Assembly (NCBI RefSeq): GCF_000819785.1
Contig: NZ_CDBK01000014.1
Location: 62,001 to 126,000, forward strand
Reading direction: 5' to 3'
Origin: Aeromonas caviae
Lineage (GTDB): Bacteria; Pseudomonadota; Gammaproteobacteria; Enterobacterales; Aeromonadaceae
Length of the DNA stretch: 64,000 nucleotides
Every line of letters starts with the position of its first letter. Position 1 is the stretch's first letter. Position numbers and translations under genes: made by a program. This document shows positions 57,922 to 64,000 of the stretch, one piece after another. Under the pieces are notes generated by a model. The model was not told where the DNA came from. It saw nothing but the letters and a program-made list of their open reading frames with translations, and did no database searches.

Positions 57922-58861
57922 AAGCGTCCTGGATTGCTTGACTGAGTTGATGCACCGCCATCGCATAGAGAGGGCTGCGATTGTAGCGGGTGATCACGTA
58001 AAAATTGTGGCGCGCGACCCAGTATTCCGGTCCTTCGGCCTGCTCCATCGCCAGCAGTTTTACCGGCGTCTCGGGTGACGGCGGTGTGGCGACTTCAATG
58101 CCCGCAGCGGCCAGCTCTGCCCAGCGGTGTCTTAGCTCGGGCTCGGGTGCAAGCAGGGTACCTACTGGCGCCAATCCGATCAAGGCGGGCTCCACCACCG
58201 GCTCGCCCCAGCGCCAGTGGTGCAGGGCGAAGTAGTTGGCCACGCTGCCGATGGCATCTGCCGGGTTGGCGAAGAGATCCCGCTTGCCGTCTCCGTCGAA
58301 GTCGACCGCGTAGTGGCGGTAGCTGGAGGGCATGAACTGGCCCATGCCCATGGCACCGGCATAGGAGCCCTTGAGGGTGGTGAGCGGCCACTTCTCTTCC
58401 CGGGCAAGCAGCACCAGCTGGGCAAACTCCTTGGCGAAGAAATCCGCCCGTTCGGGGTAGTGGAATCCCAGGGTGTAAAGGCTGTCGAGCACCGGATGGC
58501 GCCCCATCTGTCGACCGTAAAAGGTCTCGATGCCGATGATGGCGACGATGAGGGAGGCGGGGACCTGGTAGGTCTGCTCGGCCCGTGCCAGGGTGGCGGC
58601 ATGGCGCTGCCAGAATCCCACTCCGTCCCGGATGCGCTCCGGGGTGACGAACAGCGGCCTGTAGCGGTGCCAGGGCTTGGCTTCCCAGGGGCGGCGGATG
58701 GTGTCCAGCACCTCCTGGCGCAGGCTGGCCTGGGCGGCGGCGGCCTGCAACTCTGCCAGCGGCACCTGCTGCTGCTCGGCCAGCAGGCTGAGCCGGGCCG
58801 GCGAGACGGCAGCACCCGCCGTCAGGGTGCACAGAGATAGAGCCAGCCAGCCGAGCCGCAT
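57863..58861 (-). CDS. mltB: MltB-type membrane/periplasmic lytic transglycosylase B
   Basis: 332 residues. The N-terminal signal [18 protein letters not shown] lacks a good lipobox (L-S-L-C), so the protein may be soluble. The Slt35-type domain has AIIGIETFYGRQMGRHPVLD with the catalytic glutamate, GSYAGAMGMGQFMPSSYRHY and the calcium-loop-like DFDGDGKRDL. It starts at ATG 58861 in a TGATG overlap with the rodA stop and overlaps rlpA by 59 bp. In E. coli mltB is elsewhere; here it joins the elongasome genes, as in Pseudomonas and Vibrio. Confidence 0.94.
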   Translation of the reverse strand: MRLGWLALSLCTLTAGAAVSPARLSLLAEQQQVPLAELQAAAAQASLRQEVLDTIRRPWEAKPWHRYRPLFVTPERIRDGVGFWQRHAATLARAEQTYQVPASLIVAIIGIETFYGRQMGRHPVLDSLYTLGFHYPERADFFAKEFAQLVLLAREEKWPLTTLKGSYAGAMGMGQFMPSSYRHYAVDFDGDGKRDLFANPADAIGSVANYFALHHWRWGEPVVEPALIGLAPVGTLLAPEPELRHRWAELAAAGIEVATPPSPETPVKLLAMEQAEGPEYWVARHNFYVITRYNRSPLYAMAVHQLSQAIQDAYALQPQTSSPQPDLVAGRL

Positions 58862-59964
58862 CAGGCGAGCAGCCGCCTGTGGGTCTGGATGGACATCAGA
58901 ACGCCGAAGCCCGCCATCAGGGTCACCATGGAGGTGCCGCCGTAGCTCACCAGTGGCAGGGGAACCCCTACCACCGGCAGGATGCCGCTTACCATGCCCA
59001 TGTTGACGAACACATAGACGAAGAAGGTCAGGGTCAGGGCGCCTCCCAGCAGGCGTTCGAAGCTGTTCTGGGCCTGCATGGAGATAAACAGGCAGCGGCT
59101 GATGATGTAGAGGTAGATGACCAGCAAGAGGGCCACGCCCACCAGACCGAACTCCTCGCTGAAGACGGCGAAGATGAAGTCGGTGTGGCGCTCTGGCAGG
59201 AATTCGAGCTGGGACTGGGTGCCTTGCAGCCACCCCTTGCCGAACACGCCGCCGGAGCCGATCGCAATCTTGGACTGGATGATGTGATAGCCGCGACCGA
59301 GCGGGTCCTTCTCCGGGTCCAGCAGCATCAGCACCCGCTGGCGCTGGTAGTCGTGCATCAGGAAGAACCAGAGTACCGGCATGAAGGCGCAGATGAGCAA
59401 GACCGCGAGCCCGATGAGCCACCAGCTGATCCCCGCCAGGAAGATGACGAAGAAGCCGGAAGCGGCTACCAGGATGGAGGTGCCGAGATCGGGTTGGGCC
59501 GCGATCAGCAGGGTGGGCAGCAGCACCATCACCAGGGCGATCATCACATGGCTGAACTTTGGCGGTAGGGAGTGCCGGCTGAGCCAGGCGGCCACCATGA
59601 TGGGCATGGAGAGTTTCATCACCTCGGAGGGCTGGAACTTCATGAAGCCGAGATCGAGCCAGCGCTGGGCCCCCTTGCCGATATGGCCGAACACGTCCAC
59701 CGCGATGAGCAGCAGCACCACCACCGCAAACAGGGGCACCGACCAGCGGGCATAGAGGGAGGGCGGCAGCTGGGCTATGCCGATCATCAGACCGAAGGCC
59801 AGGGCGCCGCGCACCAGCTGGCGCACGATGGAGTCGAGATCCTGGCCCGAGGCGGAGTAGAGCACCACCATGGAGAGGGCCATCAGGGTCAGCAGGCCGA
59901 GCAGCAGCGGCAGGTCGATGTGCAGCTTGTACCAGATGCTCTGCTGGCGGGCAGAATTACTCAT
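58861..59964 (-). CDS. rodA: RodA (MrdB), SEDS-family peptidoglycan polymerase of the elongasome
   Basis: 367 residues, about ten membrane helices. SEDS hallmarks: [33 protein letters not shown] with the essential aspartate, [19 protein letters not shown] and [15 protein letters not shown]. Polymerises glycan with PBP2, whose gene precedes it; the ATGA overlap at 59961-59964 couples the two. Downstream mltB overlaps in turn. Confidence 0.97.
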   Translation of the reverse strand: MSNSARQQSIWYKLHIDLPLLLGLLTLMALSMVVLYSASGQDLDSIVRQLVRGALAFGLMIGIAQLPPSLYARWSVPLFAVVVLLLIAVDVFGHIGKGAQRWLDLGFMKFQPSEVMKLSMPIMVAAWLSRHSLPPKFSHVMIALVMVLLPTLLIAAQPDLGTSILVAASGFFVIFLAGISWWLIGLAVLLICAFMPVLWFFLMHDYQRQRVLMLLDPEKDPLGRGYHIIQSKIAIGSGGVFGKGWLQGTQSQLEFLPERHTDFIFAVFSEEFGLVGVALLLVIYLYIISRCLFISMQAQNSFERLLGGALTLTFFVYVFVNMGMVSGILPVVGVPLPLVSYGGTSMVTLMAGFGVLMSIQTHRRLLA

Positions 59965-61874
59965 TGGGAAACGACCTCACTCGGTTGGGACGGCTTTTCC
60001 GGTGCCGGTGGCAACTGGGGTTCCGGCGGCAGCAGATAGGCATCCAGCATGTGGCGGGCGACCGGTGCCGCCATGGCGCTGCCGCCCCCGGCGTTCTCCA
60101 GCACCAGGGCGACCACCGCCTTGGGTGCCTCGAAGGGGGCGAAGGCGACGAACAGGGCGTTGTCGCGGTGCTCCACCTTGGTGGTGGCCGCGTTGTAGAC
60201 CTGGTTCTCCTTGAGGCCCACAACCTGGGCGGTGCCGGACTTACCCGCCGCCTTGTAGGGGGTATTGGCGAAGGCGCGGCGCCCCGTCCCTTCGTGGCCA
60301 TTGATGACGCGCCACATGCCGTCCTTGGCCACCTGCCAGTAGGTATCGCTCTTGGCGGCGATGGCCACGTTCGGGTTGATGGGGGCGTTGACCACGCCAT
60401 CGGAGGAGGCGGTGCTCTTGAGCAGGTGCGGCGTCACGTCGTGACCGTTCTGGGTCAGGATGCTGATGGCCTTGGCGAGCTGGATCGGGGTGGCGCTCCA
60501 GTAGCCCTGGCCGATGCCGATGGAGATGGTGTCCCCCTGGTACCAGGGTTGACGCCAGCGGGCCATCTTCCAGTCCCGGGAGGGCATGACGCCCCGGGTC
60601 TCTTCATAGAGGTCCACGCCGCTGTACTGGCCGAAGCCGAACTTGGTCATGTAGCTGTTGATCTTGTCGATGCCGACCCGGTAGGCGAGATCGTAGAAAT
60701 AAGTGTCCGCAGACACTTCGATGGCGCGATAGACGTCGAGCCAGCCGTGGCCCCAGCGGCGCCAGTCCCGGAACTTCTTGGTGGTGCCCGGGATGGAGAA
60801 GCTGGGCCCGCCGAAGTAGCGGTAATTGGGAGTGATCGCCCCCTCGTTGAGCCCCATCACCGCCATCATGGGCTTGACGGTGGAGGCGGGGGCATAGATG
60901 CCCTGGGTGGTGCGGTTCACCAGCGGCCGGGCGGGATCGTTGAGCAGCGCCGAGTAGTTGGCGCTGGAGATGCCGGTCACGAACAGGTTGGGGTCGTAGC
61001 TCGGGCTCGACTCCATGGCCAGGATGGCGCCGGTGTTGGGCTCCATCATCACGATGGCGCCCCGGCGGCCGGCCAGCAGCTCCTGGGCTTTCAACTGCAG
61101 GCGGATGTCGATGTTGAGGTAGATGTCCTTGCCGGGCTCGGGGGGCTGGAATTTCAGGGTGCGCACCACCCGGCCGCGGTTGTTCACCTCGACCTCCTGA
61201 TAACCCGCCACGCCGTGCAGCTGATCCTCGTAGTACTTCTCCACCCCCTGTTTGCCGATGTCCTTGGTGGCGGCATAGTTGGCGAGCTTCTCCTCCTTCT
61301 CGAGGCGCTCCACGTCACGGGTGTTGATCTTGGCCACGTAGCCCAGGGCATGGGTCAGGGTATCGCCGAACGGGTAGTAGCGCTTGAGGTAGGCCTCGAT
61401 GCTGGCCCCCGGGTAGTTGTGCTGGTTGACCGAGAAGAGGGCGACCTGGTATTCGGTCAGCTTCTCGAACAGGGGCACGGGCTTGAAGCGGCGCTGACGC
61501 TTGACCTCGGCCAGGAACTTCTCCTTGGTCCCCTCCGGCAGGGCCAGCAGGGTGATGAGGTCGTCCGCGGTCTTCTCCAGGTTCTCGGTCTCTTCGGGCA
61601 CGATCTCCAGGCTGTAGACAGGGCGGTTTTCCGCCAGCAGGACACCGTTGGCGTCGTAGATGAGGCCACGGGGCGGCGCCACCGGTACCACACGGATGCG
61701 GTTGTCGTTGGATCGGGTCTGATAGGTTTCGTAAGACTCTACTTGCAGGTAGTAGAGGTTAGCTAGCAGCACCAGCATGAGGGTGACCATGCCGATGTAG
61801 GCGACCAGGGTGCGCCGGAAGAACAGACGTCCCTCGGCACTGTGATCGCGCATTTCAATGCGATTCTTCAGCAT
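59961..61874 (-). CDS. mrdA: MrdA, penicillin-binding protein 2 (class B transpeptidase)
   Basis: 637 residues. One N-terminal membrane helix (about 23-46) precedes the pedestal domain and then the transpeptidase. S-x-x-K in [11 protein letters not shown] near 325, S-x-N-like [11 protein letters not shown], and K-S-G in [11 protein letters not shown]. Cross-links side-wall peptidoglycan with RodA and MreBCD. ATG 61874; rlmH ends 65 bp upstream. The C-terminal tail is rich in P and E. Confidence 0.97.
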   Translation of the reverse strand: MLKNRIEMRDHSAEGRLFFRRTLVAYIGMVTLMLVLLANLYYLQVESYETYQTRSNDNRIRVVPVAPPRGLIYDANGVLLAENRPVYSLEIVPEETENLEKTADDLITLLALPEGTKEKFLAEVKRQRRFKPVPLFEKLTEYQVALFSVNQHNYPGASIEAYLKRYYPFGDTLTHALGYVAKINTRDVERLEKEEKLANYAATKDIGKQGVEKYYEDQLHGVAGYQEVEVNNRGRVVRTLKFQPPEPGKDIYLNIDIRLQLKAQELLAGRRGAIVMMEPNTGAILAMESSPSYDPNLFVTGISSANYSALLNDPARPLVNRTTQGIYAPASTVKPMMAVMGLNEGAITPNYRYFGGPSFSIPGTTKKFRDWRRWGHGWLDVYRAIEVSADTYFYDLAYRVGIDKINSYMTKFGFGQYSGVDLYEETRGVMPSRDWKMARWRQPWYQGDTISIGIGQGYWSATPIQLAKAISILTQNGHDVTPHLLKSTASSDGVVNAPINPNVAIAAKSDTYWQVAKDGMWRVINGHEGTGRRAFANTPYKAAGKSGTAQVVGLKENQVYNAATTKVEHRDNALFVAFAPFEAPKAVVALVLENAGGGSAMAAPVARHMLDAYLLPPEPQLPPAPEKPSQPSEVVSQ

Positions 61875-61938
61875 GCCGTTACCTTGTGGCTGACGTGCGG
61901 GTGAGAGAGGAGAAATGCATGCTCAGGGTCGGCATGGG

Positions 61939-62406
61939 TCACTCTCTGTGATAAGGGTGATTGGTGGTGATGCTCCAGGCGCGGTAGAGGCTCTCGGCCA
62001 CCAGTACCCGCACCAGGGGATGGGGCAGGGTCAGGGGCGAGAGCGACCAGCTCTGCTCCGCGGCAGCCTTGCACTCGGGGGAGAGCCCCTCCGGGCCACC
62101 CACCAGCAGCGCCACATCCCGGCCATCCAGCTTCCAGGCTTCCAGTTGCACGGCGAGCTGCTCCGTGGTCCAGGGCTTGCCCGGAATGTCCAGGGTCACG
62201 ATGCGGGAGCGGCCGGCGGCGGCCAGCATGGCTTCCCCTTCCTTTTGCAGGATGCGGGGAATGTCGGCATTCTTGCCGCGCTTGCCTGCGCCGATCTCGA
62301 CCAGCTCGAACGGCATGTCTTTGGGGAAGCGGCGACGGTACTCTTCGAAGCCATGCTCTACCCAGGCAGGCATCTTGGTGCCCACGGCAATCAACTGGAT
62401 CTTCAT
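61939..62406 (-). CDS. rlmH: RlmH, 23S rRNA pseudouridine-1915 N3-methyltransferase
   Basis: 155-residue SPOUT methyltransferase: [23 protein letters not shown] at the N-terminus, then the trefoil-knot SAM site [14 protein letters not shown] and [26 protein letters not shown]. Acts on helix 69 of the 70S ribosome. Follows rsfS by 21 bp, a conserved ribosome-related pair. Confidence 0.97.
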   Translation of the reverse strand: MKIQLIAVGTKMPAWVEHGFEEYRRRFPKDMPFELVEIGAGKRGKNADIPRILQKEGEAMLAAAGRSRIVTLDIPGKPWTTEQLAVQLEAWKLDGRDVALLVGGPEGLSPECKAAAEQSWSLSPLTLPHPLVRVLVAESLYRAWSITTNHPYHRE

Positions 62407-62427
62407 CTTTGGTTACGCTGTCGCCCT

Positions 62428-62769
62428 TTATTGCGAATTGACCTGGGCGGCGCCGCTCCAGAGTTTTTCCAGCTGGTAGAAGTCGCGGTACTCATCCTGC
62501 ATCACGTGGACGATGACCGACCCCATGTCCACCAGCACCCACTCACCGGTGAGTTCCCCTTCCACGCTCAGCAGGTCGAGCCCCGCATGACGGGCCTCGC
62601 TGGCGAGGTTGTGGGCGATGGCACTGACGTGACGATTGGAGTTGCCGGAGCAGATGATCATGGTGTCCGTGATGCTGGATTTGCCGCGCACATCGAGGGT
62701 GATGATGTCGCGGCCTTTCATGTCATCGATCTTGTCGACGATAAAGGCGAGCAATTCTTGGCCTTGCAA
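62428..62769 (-). CDS. rsfS: RsfS, ribosomal silencing factor (TTG start)
   Basis: 113 residues. Binds L14 and blocks subunit joining in starvation. Core motifs: [56 protein letters not shown] and the terminal LEKLWS. The start is TTG 62769 (QGQELLAF, aligning with E. coli QGKALQDF), after GGAGAAG. No in-frame ATG gives a full domain. Confidence 0.95.
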   Translation of the reverse strand: MQGQELLAFIVDKIDDMKGRDIITLDVRGKSSITDTMIICSGNSNRHVSAIAHNLASEARHAGLDLLSVEGELTGEWVLVDMGSVIVHVMQDEYRDFYQLEKLWSGAAQVNSQ

Positions 62770-62981
62770 TGTCTTCTCCTATCTTCCGGCGCCAGAGGGC
62801 GGCGGATTATATCATGGTCACTCCCGTTTCCCAGCCTGGCAAAGGGAGCATCGCCCGGGGAGCCGTCCCGTGGGGGAGGGGCCCCTTGACGATCACTATA
62901 GTGTGCAACCCGGCCTGGCAATAGTCAGGGCCGGGCCCGGTGCGCCCGGACGTGTCGGCTGACCCGCCTGCGTGGCGCCGT
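62770..62981 (-). other. nadD-rsfS intergenic region
   Basis: 212 bp with no supported gene between nadD and rsfS on the minus strand. E. coli has cobC close to this place; no trace of it is visible. A promoter for rsfS-rlmH-mrdA is expected here. Confidence 0.4.
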
Positions 62982-63635
62982 TTACTGCGTTGCCGATGAG
63001 CGGTAGAGCCCGTGGCGCCGGATATAGTCGGCGACCGGGTTGGGCAGCAGGTATTTGGGATCCTGGCCTGCCGCGAGCAGGGCACGCAGGCGTGTGGCCG
63101 ACAGCTCGACGGGCAGATTGTCACAAAGCCAGACATGACCGTGGCGCTGGCGATGGAGAGCCCGAATGTCCCGGGTCTGGTGGCGGGCCAGCAGCTCGGC
63201 CACCTGGACGGGATAATCCGGTTGCCAGCCTGGGCGGCAGCTCACCACCAGGTGGGCGTAATCGAGCAGCTCCTGCCAGCGGTGCCAGCTCGGCAGGCCG
63301 AGCAGGGAATCCATCCCCATCAAAAAGCAGAGCGGGGTGTCCGGCAGCTCGCTCCTCAACTCGACAAGGGTGTCGATGGTCCAGGAGGGAGTGTCGCGCC
63401 TGAGCTCCCGCTCATCCACCACGAATCCCGGGTTGTCCGCCGCAGCGAGCCGGACCATGGCGAGTCGCTGCTCGCTGGAGCAGAGCGGATTGGCCCGGTG
63501 GGGCGGGATATGGTTCGGGAGCAGGCGCACCTCGGCCAGACCCAGGGCGTCCCGTGCCTCGATGGCGGGCCTCAGGTGGCCGATGTGAATGGGATCGAAG
63601 GTGCCGCCGAGGATCCCGATGGGCGGTGTCAGCAT
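62982..63635 (-). CDS. nadD: NadD, nicotinate-mononucleotide adenylyltransferase
   Basis: 217 residues. Makes nicotinic acid adenine dinucleotide, a late step of NAD synthesis. The nucleotidyltransferase site is GGTFDPIHIGHLR, with LPNHIPPHR binding the pyridine nucleotide and LSATRLRALLAAG in place of the I-S-S-T-x-x-R motif. ATG 63635 lies inside the holA 3' end (7 bp overlap), so the two are coupled as in E. coli. Confidence 0.96.
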   Translation of the reverse strand: MLTPPIGILGGTFDPIHIGHLRPAIEARDALGLAEVRLLPNHIPPHRANPLCSSEQRLAMVRLAAADNPGFVVDERELRRDTPSWTIDTLVELRSELPDTPLCFLMGMDSLLGLPSWHRWQELLDYAHLVVSCRPGWQPDYPVQVAELLARHQTRDIRALHRQRHGHVWLCDNLPVELSATRLRALLAAGQDPKYLLPNPVADYIRRHGLYRSSATQ

Positions 63636-64000
63636 GATTCCGTCTCCAGCAGGGGGAGCGGGGTACCGTCACGAAAGCCGAGGGCGATGGTTTGCAGCAT
63701 CAGCCAGGCCTGTTCGGTGTCGAAATGGCGCTGGGCATGGTCCAGCTGGGCCATCAGTTGCCAGAGTTGCCGGATCTTGGGGAAGGGAAGCCGGGTCAGC
63801 GCCTGCTGGATGAGCTGCTGGCGGCTCTGCCAGATGCGCAGGCGGCTGAAATGCTCCACCAGGGGCTGTCCGGCGCGGGCGGCCAGCGCCAGCTCGGTGA
63901 GCTGCTCCAGTTCGCGGCACAGGGTCCAGGCCAGCATGCCGGGTTCGGTGCCCTCGGCGCGCAGGGCCAGCAGGATGCGCTGGGCCCGGTTCACCTTTCC
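63629..64000 (-). CDS. holA: HolA, DNA polymerase III delta subunit (C-terminal part, cut by window end)
   Basis: The frame is open through the right edge; 124 codons are visible including the stop. The residues match the C-terminal collar domain of HolA: helical, ARLRIW-like HFSRLRIWQSRQQLIQQAL and a final GFRDGTPLPLLETESC. Delta opens the beta clamp in the clamp loader. The order holA-nadD supports the call. The N-terminal AAA-like domains lie outside the window. Confidence 0.9.
   Translation of the reverse strand, partial: GKVNRAQRILLALRAEGTEPGMLAWTLCRELEQLTELALAARAGQPLVEHFSRLRIWQSRQQLIQQALTRLPFPKIRQLWQLMAQLDHAQRHFDTEQAWLMLQTIALGFRDGTPLPLLETESC

Overview
The window is a high-GC, gene-dense piece of a gammaproteobacterial chromosome. 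Aeromonas or a close relative is the best fit. The case rests on gene order and protein similarity: ribD-ribE-ribBA-ribH-nusB-thiL-pgpA, a sodium-type polar flagellar stator pair (pomAB) beside xseB-ispA-dxs, ftsH-folP-glmM-tpiA-secG-tRNA-Leu, initiator tRNA-rimP-nusA-infB-rbfA-truB-rpsO-pnp, and holA-nadD-rsfS-rlmH-mrdA-rodA-(mltB)-rlpA-dacA-ybeD-lipB-lipA. No phage, insertion sequence, integron, rRNA operon or CRISPR array was seen. Both ends cut genes: a ParB-fold-like gene on the left and holA on the right.

Layout. 0-7 kb: nrdR and the riboflavin/thiamine/phosphatidylglycerol run on the + strand. 7-13 kb: a four-gene peptide-type ABC importer behind a long AT-rich leader. 13-16 kb: the isoprenoid-precursor operon xseB-ispA-dxs on the - strand, divergent from pomAB (16-18 kb). 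18-25.5 kb: greA, a PilZ-like gene, yhbY, rlmE, ftsH, folP, glmM, tpiA, secG. 25.8-35.1 kb: two tRNAs and the translation/RNA-decay operon. 35-46 kb: a looser region with an MFS transporter, a DsrE protein, a DUF1090 protein, the ferredoxin YfhL with the tRNA hydroxylation protein TrhP, an L,D-transpeptidase, a VOC protein, a divergent TldD/TldE pair and FldB. 45-49 kb: xerD, mscL, dsbC, recJ. 49-53 kb: an accessory patch with a frameshifted MerR-methyltransferase, two GNAT enzymes, an unrecognised membrane protein and a lone nqrE. 53-64 kb: lipoate synthesis and the elongasome cluster.

Most striking observation. Four genes between 37.4 and 54.3 kb (yfhL, tldD, fldB, lipB) are each followed directly downstream by one or more partial copies of their own 3' end, offset by about 89-118 bp. 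In tldD-pmbA and lipB-lipA the copy forms a 35- or 30-codon mini-ORF whose start overlaps the upstream stop and whose stop overlaps the downstream start. fldB has two full 107-108 bp units plus a partial third. In the best-conserved parts the copies differ mainly at third codon positions. They could be tandem-duplication relics, scars of allele replacement by a related strain, or selected coupling peptides.

Other points: a ribBA whose GTP cyclohydrolase II half lacks the zinc cysteines, a CGPC DsbC-like protein, a tpiA with codon use unlike its neighbours, an nqrE without the rest of the Nqr complex, and a hairpin between the thiL Shine-Dalgarno sequence and its first ATG.
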